Source: Bolinopsis microptera (lineage: Eukaryota; Ctenophora; Tentaculata; Lobata; Bolinopsidae). From it: a DNA stretch of 64,000 nt. Positions 45,201-53,272 of the stretch are shown here, piece by piece. The translations under genes were made by a program, and so were the position numbers. Numbering within the stretch: position 1 is the first letter of the stretch; each line of letters opens with the position of its first letter. Location of the stretch: positions 13,439,675 through 13,503,674 of the forward strand of contig NC_087076.1 in the NCBI RefSeq assembly GCF_026151205.1. The letters run 5' to 3'. The notes beneath the pieces were generated by a model, which made no database searches, was not told the origin of the DNA, and saw nothing but the letters and a program-made list of their open reading frames with translations.

Positions 45201-46747
45201 ATAGTGTCTCGAACACTAGTGAGCTGGAATCAGGCTTCTCCTGAATGAGGGTGGTTTCTTCTACCATCAGAGTCACGTAGGCGCTTCCAGAGTTCTCTGA
45301 TTCCATTTCTTCCTCCGCGAAGTACTGAGCACCTCTTGCTTTCTTTGGACAAAAACGAACAATATGGCCCTTATCTCCACACTCAAAACAGCCGCTATTG
45401 AACCTGGTTCTAGCATCTCTTGAATATGGAAATGAAGTTCCTCTGTTGGTTCCTCGGTTATTTTTATACGGACCACTGTAACTCCCTGAACCTCTTGAAC
45501 CTCCTCTAGAGCCTCGTCTCCAGTTGTTGTTGTAGGTAAAGTTACACTCTTCTGGCTCACTCTTTATCACAGTAGTTTCACTTCCGTGTTGCTGACTGTC
45601 GGTGTTTGGGAGTCGTGTGAAGATTTTCCCTATCGTTTTTGCCATCTCTGCATAGGTCATACTCTTCACAGTTGCCAATGCAAGATCGACTTTCTCTGGT
45701 GCCAGCTTGGCACTGTTCAATACTCTATATGCAAGTACTTCTTCTGGCAGCTCGATCTTGTGCTTTTTCAGATCGTCGTACAACTTCTCGAACTCAGATA
45801 TATAACTCTGCAGATTCATTTCATTGCGCCTTTCATACTGTTCGAACTTACAGTATATTTTATATGCTATATGTGACGAGTCTTCCTTGTAGATCTTATC
45901 TAATCGAGCTATTATCTGCTCCAAGCCATCCTCAGCTATGAGCACTTCCTTGCCCAAGGATCTAACATGGTTCTTGACTTTTCCTTCCTTCAGCTCCAAA
46001 AGAAACGCAGTTGCCCTCCTCTTCTTGGGAAGAGCCGTAAACTCACTCCACAGATCAATGTCCAACCTCCAGTCCTCATAGCAGCGACCTTCCTTGTAAG
46101 CCGGTGGAGCCTTGTATCCAGTTCTATTGTTACCCGGGCTTGGTGCAGGTGTCTCCAATGAGTTTTCACCTGTCATCACGGTAGATCTCAAATCAGCAGG
46201 TTCACTTCCTTGCTACCAATGTGAAATGGCAAGTACCAGTGAAAGCAATGAAACACCAAGGGTATAAGGGAAGGGATATCAAACAAGGCTCCACTAGCCT
46301 AAAACACATAAACAGGGAACATATCTCCTGAAACAGTTATATTGTAGTAATTGAAAGTATTAAAACTATGTTAATGGAAATACAAACATTCACATTTTTA
46401 TCTAACAAATCAAAGACATAAGACTTGTAAAATATTTTTGCTCCTGCAAATATGGATCTGGTCGAATTTTCCGTTTTAAAGCTTGAAATAATTTCTGGAA
46501 CTGAAAGATTGTTTATTTGAAACTGGAGGGATTCTCTAAACAGTAAACATGATACTGCATCGGGACAATCTGGCATTGTGATAGATTCCACATCATCAGC
46601 ATAAAGAATGGCAATTGTTTCCCTTACCTGACATTGGAGAGGTCCAGCAGTCACATGTCGGAAAGCCTCAGATAGACGAGAATAAGAGGCATTTACAGAC
46701 TTGGGATTATGGTGAGTTGTTGTAGGAGTTTGAGAGACAACCTGCAT
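30246..46747 (-). CDS. PTPDC1: PTPDC1-type dual-specificity/tyrosine phosphatase, 14 exons, complete
   Basis: Exons, 5' to 3' on the minus strand: 46747-46628, 41350-41262, 41140-41060, 40938-40797, 40637-40473, 32872-32757, 32639-32540, 32373-32251, 32059-31898, 31795-31607, 31353-31180, 31039-30803, 30659-30581, 30352-30246. All splice phases join, giving 627 aa (human PTPDC1 is about 750). Orthologue marks: CGGKSCKYE, WVTDNILAMARP, INLQETGEHASCGN, the catalytic loop HCHAGLGRTG (Cys174, Arg180), a likely general acid Asp145 in DYSVP, and RPRSIQTRGQL after the loop. An in-frame TAG nine bases upstream supports the ATG at 46747. The C-terminal half has an acidic serine-rich linker, then an alpha-helical segment LGSLLKAWFNSLSKPVL that faintly recalls RhoGAP folds (weak). 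Family knowledge: intracellular phosphatase linked to cilium length; substrate unknown. Intron 5 (7.6 kb) hosts a GPCR gene and intron 1 a Copia element. Confidence 0.93.
32873..35118. other. PTPDC1 intron 5, downstream part
   Basis: No gene seen. A ctctactataattcaaagaa...tctgtctgtatgtctgtacg stretch (33673-33720) resembles common repeat ends but was not resolved further. Confidence 0.5.
35119..35395. repeat. Partial GGGTCGTTCACAT-family element with palindrome and G run
   Basis: One end reads gggtcgttcacatattt..taatcagcgg. An internal palindrome TTTGGCGGCCAAATTC/GAATTCGGCCGCCAAA and a 15-base G run follow. The second end was not found. Confidence 0.5.
35475..35735 (-). pseudogene. Degenerate LINE reverse-transcriptase fragment
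   Basis: On the minus strand the pieces EPQSLFEIEEAIKKLKN and WLKDLFETVWKSEDIPNDWR followed by KGIIT match the palm/finger region of LINE RTs (the DWRKG block). Stops and a frameshift break it. It is in phosphatase intron 5. Confidence 0.7.
36084..36317. mobile_element. GC-rich MITE with perfect 27-bp inverted ends
   Basis: 36084-36110 (CTGTGGCGGAAGTCACTGCG...) is the exact reverse complement of 36291-36317. The right half holds several imperfect CCGCCGTACCGTCC units. It is much richer in GC than its surroundings. Confidence 0.85.
36841..36996 (+). repeat. GGACATTGGCGGACATT repeat, copy upstream of the GPCR
   Basis: A 17-base G run, then ACATGTCCGCCAATGTC, a spacer with GTCCTTTTTGGATTTTATGAG, then GGACATTAGCGGACATTG units and GACAAACATTATGA. 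The two halves can pair into a hairpin. It matches 38474-38597 in the same orientation. Confidence 0.8.
37283..38326 (+). CDS. Rhodopsin-class (class A) GPCR, intronless, orphan
   Basis: A single open frame of 347 aa has seven hydrophobic segments at about 29-55, 64-86, 100-126, 149-168, 193-220, 234-259 and 272-292. Class A landmarks: IPGN in TM1, NLAVWD in TM2, Cys in the CCFQYW start of TM3 with a partner Cys in loop 2 (YRCDSS), a Trp in TM4, and NPLVYY in TM7. An N-glycosylation sequon NSS sits in the short N-terminus. The usual DRY at the end of TM3 is absent; that place reads NISKL, so coupling may be altered. No ligand class can be named. The gene lies inside intron 5 of the minus-strand phosphatase gene and is antisense to it. 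A ctcctccag just before the ATG could be a splice acceptor from a 5' non-coding exon. Imperfect copies of one repeat flank it on both sides. Confidence 0.9.
   Translation: MDCPPGIVEMITNSSTDDSFIPHATGERYVLLAWTCACAIISIPGNITVLAAVLVYNAIRLDRVSVILICNLAVWDLIYTTIGILPTIPALATEKWVFGTGLCCFQYWVIWLALLGDVTLVCSLNISKLTSLLFPLDARLRARRTGRYIALCLWLGILLFSVPVAMNAVRGEMKMNSGSYRCDSSSSRSASVWWVPVYSVLFIIIPILLIIVTTVWLLWYVNKERGLQRQSILTLILISGVFVLSYISVAAMLICYIFVDPGDPENANFYDQFFKVSMFINYVNFTLNPLVYYRSISSFNRFVKTKVLRVRLQITPQLGITTNFRMKNSVRVTGPQRPIPVFYRNSG
38474..38597 (+). repeat. GGACATTGGCGGACATT repeat, copy downstream of the GPCR
   Basis: Same order of blocks as at 36841-36996 (G run, ACATGTCTGCCAATGTC, GTCCTTTTTGGATTCTATGAG, GGACATTGGCGGACATTAAC, GACAAACATTATGA), shorter. 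Confidence 0.8.
38627..38801 (+). repeat. Direct repeat outside the long-TIR element, left copy
   Basis: Shares attttccgctcataatgatca, aattttcggtccgagtcat, ctgcaaaggggaggcct and aatcgtatatc with 39717-39896, in the same order and orientation. Confidence 0.7.
38827..39705 (+). mobile_element. Long-TIR element with a FLYWCH-like fragment (MULE-like)
   Basis: Arms 38827-38910 and 39621-39705 are inverted repeats (CGACAAAGGGGGGCCCCCGA... with two ATAATTAGTGATGTGA units each). Inside, a 26-bp block ctagatatagggtagagttc... appears near both arms in direct orientation (38941, 39577). The + frame 39152-39343 carries a FLYWCH-like zinc finger (DGYIYCRKKSK, SSWRCCKHK, TKCPCYL), whose last His falls in another frame. 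FLYWCH domains often travel with Mutator-type transposases; no transposase is left here. Confidence 0.6.
39717..39896 (+). repeat. Direct repeat outside the long-TIR element, right copy
   Basis: Second copy of the 38627-38801 repeat. The pair frames the long-TIR element. Confidence 0.7.
41370..41544 (-). repeat. Copia 3' LTR
   Basis: 175 bp, TG...CA ends. It lies 19 nt upstream (in transcript sense) of phosphatase exon 2. Confidence 0.93.
41767..46176 (-). CDS. Copia Gag-Pol polyprotein, intact
   Basis: One uninterrupted frame of about 1,469 aa from the first ATG; the frame is open five codons further upstream, without an ATG. Order of domains: Gag; CCHC zinc knuckle CFECGDKGHIVRFC near 265-280; aspartic protease AVIDSGCTKTVVG near 330; integrase HHCC (H..H near 490, CSNCEVC near 530); DDE core with D near 555, ADNGGEF near 612 and GMVERHH near 647; reverse transcriptase from about 1020 with HVDD in place of YVDD near 1156; RNase H with VFSDASF near 1308 and TDCKSLYDA near 1394. 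Integrase before RT is the Copia order. With one continuous frame, Gag must be made in excess by another route than frameshifting. It may belong with the metazoan GalEa-like lineages, but a tree is needed. Confidence 0.96.
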   Translation of the reverse strand: MTGENSLETPAPSPGNNRTGYKAPPAYKEGRCYEDWRLDIDLWSEFTALPKKRRATAFLLELKEGKVKNHVRSLGKEVLIAEDGLEQIIARLDKIYKEDSSHIAYKIYCKFEQYERRNEMNLQSYISEFEKLYDDLKKHKIELPEEVLAYRVLNSAKLAPEKVDLALATVKSMTYAEMAKTIGKIFTRLPNTDSQQHGSETTVIKSEPEECNFTYNNNWRRGSRGGSRGSGSYSGPYKNNRGTNRGTSFPYSRDARTRFNSGCFECGDKGHIVRFCPKKARGAQYFAEEEMESENSGSAYVTLMVEETTLIQEKPDSSSLVFETLSCAVIDSGCTKTVVGRNWVEQYAETLGEEERRMMTPTECATPFKFGDGKKVTSVEKIKIPGRIGTQKILIDANVVSCDLPLLLSKPSLKKAGAVIDFTKDTMMFNGEQVKLLECKSGHYCVPLCNRRRCLSDSSVQLVLTVTEDTMGGTDEKEMKKKALKLHRQFAHAPAYKLQSMLRNAGFTKKEFMKALEIVCSNCEVCQRYAKPKPRPVVGLPRGTVFNDCVAMDLKTVQGQPTFIHMIDCATRFSVAKIIPNKKKETVVDAVCTSWIALFGSPRRFMADNGGEFSNAEYVEMCEQFNVELQQSAAESPFSNGMVERHHRIIAEMMVKTKEDVRCTWEVSLAWAVSAKNSLQMSGGYSPYQLVLGKNPPLPNVVDNHLPALEEKVASTHLEDNLRAMRTAREEFIKAENSAKIKRALRSQVRTCQDTVLEMGEKVLYKRNNSDRWSGPGVVIGRDGQTFVVKHGFQIVKVHPCHISKKTTQEKHQFVSPESNDGTEKRMVDEDQTPRYYSEEVSLEQRASRKKELRIPTTSTVVTADTRELATQVIVPAASRQQESVEKIELPKVKTHVLFRAKYPEDGEEETWEKVYIHSRAGKASGKYAKCLNIQLDGESTTQCVDWSELASEWHADPEQEQEQEHEVMFTNGEMFEQDIVDAKIAELEKFKRNEVYDEVGNDGQSTIGVRWVVTRKTTGEPKARLVALGYQERDKGLRADSPTCSKDTIRIVTMLCQGLKWLIQHIDVQAAFLQGEQLTRTLFIKPPKEASTVMLWKLKKCIYGLIDGPRKWYITLRRTLEDLGMTISSYDESFFFGHQGEELAGLIAIHVDDLMFGGNEWFLSHVMGSLKSKFKLSTEVEGSFVYTGLDIKQSFMLINVSQFGYIEQISEIKIDSARVKLNDVPINEVEKRQLRSAAGQLLWVATQTRPDISYGTCIAANSYSSGTVRDLKLVNKTIRFMKRNPLSLKFPKIQFNGAFIIVFSDASFGNLSDGSSQGGHKIFMAEKSGKCCPLTWQSRKIRKVCKSTLGAESWALVDALDAAELISTQLDQIFRGKGLFPIIGLTDCKSLYDAIRTTNSLEDKGLRIPMACLRQRFNRDEVKFVWVPTGLQLADCLTKAGASSGLLRGTIEDGKLPKAVSALLFNGI
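46220..46394 (-). repeat. Copia 5' LTR
   Basis: 175 bp, the same length as its partner with two visible differences. It is followed on the minus strand by the tRNA primer site. Confidence 0.93.
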
Positions 46748-48525
46748 ACCATGCTAACATATCTTCTGCATACCTAGGCCTAGTTTGGATTATTTATAGT
46801 GTGATGGATTACTAACTTTCCGTTACAAGTGACAACCAATTATTCGAGAAACTGTGACCGTTAATTCCTTGTGTTTCTAAAACATCTTTTATATAAATTA
46901 CTGATTTTAAAAGTCCTGCTAGTTGATACAATGTCAGATATAAATTGTTAAGTCAGAATTACTCATATGGGCATTAGTAAAACAAATTTTTTTTTAGTAA
47001 AAAAAAATTTATTTTAAACCCACAATCAATTGCCTTGACCTTTCGGACGAGTGTTTGCCCACCGGGGATCCAAAAATATGATCACCATGAACATTACTTT
47101 GACACGTGAACTTATCAAACGACTGTAATGATTCCATTAAATTTTCTTAGTACATTTAGCTAGTTTATAGTAGATACACACGATCACAGAATAGAAGAGC
47201 ACAATTGGGCTCTTTGTTCTGCGACCGTGTTTCCTCGGTGGGCCGACAGGTTTTTGTTGTGTAGTAGTGCTGGGAAAAAACACGCTTTAAATATCAATGA
47301 ATGTAAATATTGTTAATTGACATTAGTGCCACAGTTTATGTGGTAAAAACAAATTTATGGTCAAACATTATATATCGTAGAATGGCATGATTTACCCACA
47401 TCACTAAGCATCTGGATGGATAATTAGCACACAAGGATAAACTGATCTTTAAACATGACCACCAGCAATATCATATAACCATAGCTCCAAAATAAATAAA
47501 TTGCTCTACATAGAAACATCTGGCCTGATCTTATCACATTGCGGTCCCCTGGGGTTCGGTAAAGCCCTTACAGGCAACTGGGTCCTTTTACCAGCCACAA
47601 TAAAACTAGTCATGCCAGTACTGTCATAAACTGTAACCAACTATTTAACAATAAGATATCTTTTGCTAGAATTTTAAATTTTAAGCCATAGAGCAATCTT
47701 CTCAATTTTAAAATTTAAAAATAACATTTTACCCTAACTATGATGTGGTGGCATTTCATACTTAACTAAAATTCAACTCTGAAAGTCAATAGATTATTAG
47801 TCACAACAAAATTATAGTTTAAGACATCCATTTTGCATTGTGTTTCCAATATTAGAATTTATGATATGTATTGATAGAATAATTGGTAATAAATTTAACT
47901 TTTGTTTTATTAACTTTTGTTTTATTAATTCATATTTAGTTCAAATATTTAAAGTCAAAATAACCATTTCACATAAGTGGTTTTATTATAATAAAATAAT
48001 TTGTGATAAATTAATAAATTAATTTACACTCAAAAATGAACAAAATATACACAATTTTTACCTAGTGCAACACTGGTTTGGCGCGCGGCTGATCAAAAAA
48101 GTTTGGTTTGCATTTACTAACTACAGTGTACAGCGTACATGAAAAAATAACTTACTGAATCTTTTAATACTAGACACATATTAATTCAGATGTTGTTCAA
48201 TGAGTTAGCCACAAAAATGTTCAAATTATGCAGGAGGGTAAAGGACACAATTGCTAGAAGTGCTTCTTTGTGCCCGTTGCCCGTTGACTACAATGAACAT
48301 TTTGCGGAGTTTTTCCAAGCGGCTTTTATCGGAGTGCGTGTTATTTACTTGGTTATGCACAAGCCAGGCCAACATTTTGTTTTTGTGTCAGCCGCGCTAC
48401 CAGGTTGCAGAGCTAGAGTATGATAAACACTAAAAAATTATACACTATACAAATTTGCTAATACAATATCAGAGTCCGATCTAGCTGCAAACGTCAAACA
48501 CCACAGTTCAGCCGCCAAGTACCGT
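46748..48525. other. Upstream region of PTPDC1
   Basis: AT-rich. It holds the small repeat-family fragment near 47.5 kb and a doubled agtaaaacaaatttt-like word at 46976, a motif also found near 180, 55203 and 57255. The PTPDC1 promoter should lie at its left edge, but no core element stands out. Confidence 0.45.
47535..47610. repeat. Small fragment of the same repeat family
   Basis: ggtaaagcccttacaggcaactgggtccttttaccagc resembles the end of the 1690-4090 member in the same orientation. Nothing more of the element was followed. Confidence 0.4.
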
Positions 48526-50491
48526 TTAAGGGGGCAGGGGGGTCTTCATGGAAATTTTCTCAAAATCGACTTTAATTTGAAAATTCAATTAATTATTATA
48601 TATATAAATCAAGCGTTACATTTCAGCCATGCAAAATTACAATGACATATTTTGATATACTAATTGATAAATGGAACTGCAATATAAGTTGCTTAATGTT
48701 TGGCCGGATGACAACTAACTAAAAGAGAAAAATAAACTTGATTACATAATAATTAATTCGGCTGAACCAACACATAGCAAGAGCCACATTAATGTTGGGG
48801 CCGTCTACCAAATTTGAATGACATACAATAACAAAAAATCAAACATATCATAAATAATTATATATGGATTTTGTTCATTACAATTCCGTCACAACTGATA
48901 GAAGAAAAAAGAAAGGACAAGTGGATAGGAAATTGGACGGCAGAATTGTAACCAACAAAAACACATTTGAGCTAGTCTGGCCAGACTGTATCGGCAGCCC
49001 AGAGGTACTTGATCAGATTGGCCTTAAAAGTAGAAATCCGCTCTGACTGCCGGATACATACTGGTAGACTATTCCATTTCAGCATAGATCTATGAAAGAA
49101 GCTATTTCGGAAGGTATCCGAGCAGGGCACAGTGGTACTCATGTAAGTTGAAGTATCCGACCTATCAATTATTTGAGCATTGTGCCTAGTGTATCGGGTG
49201 CCCTCTGGACGGCATAGGACTATATAAGTAGAAAGCGAAACTGGGATTATGCTATTCACTATTTTATAGAAGGTCATAAGATCGTTATAAATAAACTTCT
49301 GCATGACAGGGAGAATATTTAGCTTCTTTTGCTCTGTAGCAAGTTTATCGTCATTATAACTGGAGTAGGGTTCACCATTGATCCATTTAATAGCCCTCTT
49401 TTGGATAGCAACAAACTGTTGAAGATGAGTTGCAGATTGAGGGGACCATATGACAGAACAATGTTCAAATATAGACCTAATTACCGCCAAATAGAACGAT
49501 CTTTTCTGCCTTTTATCAGTAGTGAAATGACATGTTCTCTTAAGTAGTCCAAGTCTGGAGTTAGCTTTGGAAACAAGCGCTTTACATTGTGCACCCCAAT
49601 TAAACCTGGAGTTTATTGCGACTCCTAAATCTGACTGAGAGGGCACAAAGTCAATATCACTTCCAGAAAGTTTATAGAAGAAGGTATTGAATGGCAAGTT
49701 ATCCAGCACGTTTCTTTGCAGGGACACAGAAAGGGCTTTGCACTTTTGTGGATGGAACTTCATTCGATTTCTCACTGACCAATCATACAATCTATTGATG
49801 TCATTTTTTAGTTGTTTCTGATAGAGGGGAGTGATATCTATCAGATGCTTTTAATCCGATAGAAAAATACTGTTCCTAGCCGAAATTATAGCCGGTAAAA
49901 GGTCAGCGCTTGTGTGTAATTGTATTGCGCGAGCGATTTTTGATCGCGTGCCCTGAAAATCGAGTCTAAAAATCTATCTTCTCCTACATTTTTTGAGCAA
50001 TCACCCTCAAACTTTCAGGATATGTTCTAAGGATCATTTAGAAGGGATTGTCCAGGCAAAATTTTGAGATAGGCCTTTAAACATTTTTTATTCGATTTTA
50101 AAAATCTTGGACCTCGAAAAATCGTCAAAAAACCAGGTCCAAGATTTTCAAAATCGAATAAAAAATGTTTAAAGGCCTATCTCAAAATTTTGCCTGGACA
50201 ATCCCTTCTAAATGATCCTTAGGACATATCCTGAAAGTTTGAGGGTATTTGCTCAAAAAATGTAGGAGGAGATAGATTTTTAGACTCGATTTTCAGGGCA
50301 CGCGATCAAAAATCGCTCTCGCAATACAATTACACACAAGCGCTGACCTTCTACAGGCGATAATTTCTGCTAGGAGCAATATTTTTCTATCGGATTAAAA
50401 GCATCTGATAGATATCACTCCCATCTATCAGAAACAACTAAAAAGTCGATTTTGAGAAAATTTACATGAAGACCCCCCCCTGCCCCCTTAA
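48526..50491. mobile_element. TTAA-flanked foldback DNA element, split by a LINE
   Basis: The ends read TTAAGGGGGCAGGGGGG and CCCCCCCTGCCCCCTTAA, with inverted terminal sequence running inward through TCTTCATG and TTTTCTCAAAATCGACTTT. Removing the LINE (48574-49805) leaves a near-perfect palindrome: arms 49806-50125 and about 50128-50445 are reverse complements with few differences. TTAA duplication is typical of piggyBac or Kolobok superfamilies. No transposase is present, so it is non-autonomous. Confidence 0.8.
48574..49805 (-). mobile_element. CR1/L2-like LINE 3' fragment inserted in a TTAA element
   Basis: A 272-codon minus-strand frame (49790-48972) holds the RT thumb and C-terminal region: NRMKFHPQKCKALSVS, QSDLGVAINSRFNWGAQC, RSIFEHCSVIWSP, IQKRAIKWI, and an end block with FFHRSMLKWNSLP. 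The catalytic YADD part is missing, so it is 5'-truncated. Boundaries are read from the interrupted palindrome around it: the host sequence stops at 48573 and resumes at about 49806. Confidence 0.85.
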
Positions 50492-50717
50492 GTGAACACC
50501 GAAACACGAGGTTTAGGTGTCATTTTGTAAATCACTTTATGGATGGATAATTCAGTAATTGTTGTAGAAAATTACAGTCACTGCCACCTATAGCGTTATG
50601 TCATGGGTCTGATTAATGGCCAAGAATAAACGTACGTTCGCGCTTAAGAAACCCGCGCAAATGTTGAAGTAGTGAATTGAAATGTTAACTGGTCATGTAA
50701 ACCATGTGACAGAATAT

Positions 50718-51890
50718 TGTGCGCTTTAGGGGGTTAATTTGGTAGAAGGAGTTAAAGTTGAGAGTTTTAGGCGAGGTCAGAGGTGTCTTTAGCTTTTCTT
50801 CACTTTCGAGATAGAGGGGGGACAATTGAGACAAGTTCGTAAACTAATGTAAAGCGAAGTGGAGTAAAGTATAAATACTACTTGTCACAAAATGAGTCAC
50901 AGTATAGGATTCTGTACCCTCAGTACTGGAACTTACAAACTTAAAAACGTCAAACATTGGGACTTAAGAGTCAAGGCCCAAGAAACAAGAACCCAGAGCT
51001 CAAAAGACAAGAACCTATAACCAAGCCCTAAGACCTAAGGGTCTGAAGCCTAAAAGTCAAGAGCCCGAAGCCACTTATTGGATAAAAATACGACCTTATA
51101 AATAATTCCTTATCGCATTCATGACGTCATTCACGTGTCTGAATCGTAACAATATCATTATCAATGTCTCTGAATTCCGTGCAAAATTCAAATCAATTTC
51201 TCTGATCTCGTTCTTAAAAGTGTTATGATTGTCTTCGTAAATCTCGTTGCTACTAAAACAATATTGCAAAACATTCTTACGTCCTTCTCTTTCAAAGGGA
51301 TAACCTCCTTATCTTTCAAAGGGAAAACTCGTCTTATAAATCATATGCTACAACAATATTGCAAAACATTCTTACGTCCTTCTCTTTCAAAGGGATAACC
51401 TCCTTATCTTTCAAAGGGAAAACTCGTCTTATAAATCACGTTGCAAATACACAAAACTCGAACAGCATAAATTTGTCTCCGTGCGAATCTCCACAGTAAC
51501 ATATTTCTTCACACGATCTTATTACTTTAAAAATTCTAAAATAAGCGCACGTGAAAGTCTGATTTAAATTCCTGCAGGCTTGGATCATTAACCTGTAAAT
51601 AATTCTAAAACTTTGTTAATTATCACCTTATCATGAAACCTGGAGATGAGCCGACTGGCTCAATCAAAATACCAGTCAAGACCATTCAAAACTAACCACT
51701 TGGAATGCTCGAAATATCAAGAACTTAAATCTAAACAGCTTAAAATAAGGGTACAGAATCCGTGGGAGGTTCCGTAGTAAATGGGCTGTAAGTTTCAAGG
51801 TCTTTACAATAATTTACGATCATATTAAAATGTGTTATTTGGACTTAAAGAAATGCTCGAATCAGGACGGATATTAAACAGCGTACAACA
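50718..51890 (-). repeat. 3' LTR of the non-autonomous element
   Basis: 1,173 bp. It contains an internal tandem duplication of period 95 bp (copies start at 51258 and 51353) around caaagggataacctccttat. Confidence 0.88.
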
Positions 51891-52864
51891 CTTCCCTCTT
51901 AAAAAATGCTAAGATTGATTCTCTCTGTACAGTCTTTCAGTTAAGATACAGCTAACAGATCTCATATCATATTACATGCAGTGTTTCTATGAATCCTTAA
52001 AGTCTAAATCACATGCTGCGTTATTAAAGGCTTACGATCATCGATGATAATATAATTATAACATGTCATATTTATCGGGTTTATAATCACGAAAAAGTTA
52101 CAATGTAATATCTAGTTCGATAAGGAAGCAATGTTTATTCATGACTGCATTAGGCAGTGAGCTTCAAGTTCATATATCAAATACTGTGTCTTTAATTCGC
52201 GGCTGAAATCTGCAGAGTTATTCGTTAGCTTTGTTTCAATCTTCCAAGCTTGTCCGATGTCTTTTCCGTGACTTTTTTCGAGGAACAGCTTGTCTAAAAC
52301 TTGCTGGGGTTGTTATAGAGTGAAGAAGAAGTAGTGAGAGGGTAGTTTCCGAAGTGGTATCGTTATACCTTCTGTAGGGTTCCTGTTACATAAATTGTGA
52401 TTCTGCAACTATTATTCGCAATATGAGATCAATTCTTTTGGATCATGTCCATGTTCGACCAGTGAGTTATCCTCTGTTGTCGAACTGAAGAGTGGGCTGG
52501 AGGTTCTTTCAGGAGTGATTTAATGTCAGCTTCGGCTTGAACTTTTGCACTCAGCAACATTCATTAGACCTGTTTTCTTACTTTCAAATCAGCATTTCAA
52601 TCGGAATGTCTAACTATTTATGGGTATCAAGTGCAACCTTTGTCATCAAGTTCGAAACAGTTAAAAGTTTCAGCCGTTGCAAAACTACTTATACCAACAG
52701 GTAGATCAAATCTTCCAAGTATTTACTACATGGACTCATCAACTAATGGTAGCAACTCCTCGTCAATGCTTCAATGAATCACTACTTGGTAGAGTTAACC
52801 AGCCAGATAGGCATTCATAGTTCTTTCCGTCGTAATAAGTGTCTTTCAGTAACTTTCGGTGCTT

Positions 52865-53272
52865 TCAGTGTCTTTCAGAATCTTTCAAAATTGCATGTGG
52901 AAAGGGAGACAGGACCAGTTTTGGCCAGAGTAGACTTGAGAGACGATGGAGCGAACAATGCAAATTAAAGCTTGGGCTAACCTTTGAAGAGCGAAAAATA
53001 TCCTTTTTTGGTCTGGGGTTGTACCTAAGTTGTTCAGTCTCTGAGAGGTCCGCGTCCGGGGCATTGTTTTCATTCATGGGTTCGCTGGTTGGTGCTTCCA
53101 TTTCCATAACAGTGCCGAACATCAGTTTCGTCCTTTCACTTTCGTCCATCGGATCAGATATCTTGTGGTTCTCATCGTCATTGGTGATCTTTTCAGTAGC
53201 ATTGCCGGTTCCTTTGCATATCAAGGTTCTTCTAATTGATATCTCTAGAGTGCTCGGATCAATTCGACAAGT
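52865..53272 (-). CDS. Unrecognised open frame inside the LTR element (possible gag remnant)
   Basis: The frame is open for 136 codons from a TAG at 53275-53273. The middle part is acidic (ITNDDENHKISDPMDESERT, EMEAPTSEPMNENNAPDADL) and the end less protein-like. A possible donor (ttcaaag/gttagc) lies inside. There is no zinc knuckle or other motif. A frame on the opposite strand overlaps it, so coding is unproven. Confidence 0.3.
   Translation of the reverse strand, partial: TCRIDPSTLEISIRRTLICKGTGNATEKITNDDENHKISDPMDESERTKLMFGTVMEMEAPTSEPMNENNAPDADLSETEQLRYNPRPKKDIFRSSKVSPSFNLHCSLHRLSSLLWPKLVLSPFPHAILKDSERH

Larger units (their letters stand above)
41370..46394 (-). mobile_element. Full-length Ty1/Copia retrotransposon
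   Basis: Two 175-bp LTRs (41370-41544 and 46220-46394) begin TGTGAAATGG and end ACATTCACA. I count two differences between them, so the insertion is fairly young. A 5-bp target duplication TTTTT flanks it (41365-41369 and 46395-46399). On the minus strand the primer site right after the 5' LTR reads TGGTAGCA..., whose first eight bases match the 3' end expected for initiator Met tRNA. A purine tract (AGAAAGAAAGGGGAG) precedes the 3' LTR. It lies in intron 1 of the phosphatase gene in the same orientation. Confidence 0.96.

Noticed and set aside
41777..45941. Several plus-strand frames up to 190 codons
   Set aside because: Antisense shadows of the Copia polyprotein.
48190..48433. Two overlapping plus-strand frames of 60-77 codons
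   Set aside because: No motif and no splice or start context; unsupported.
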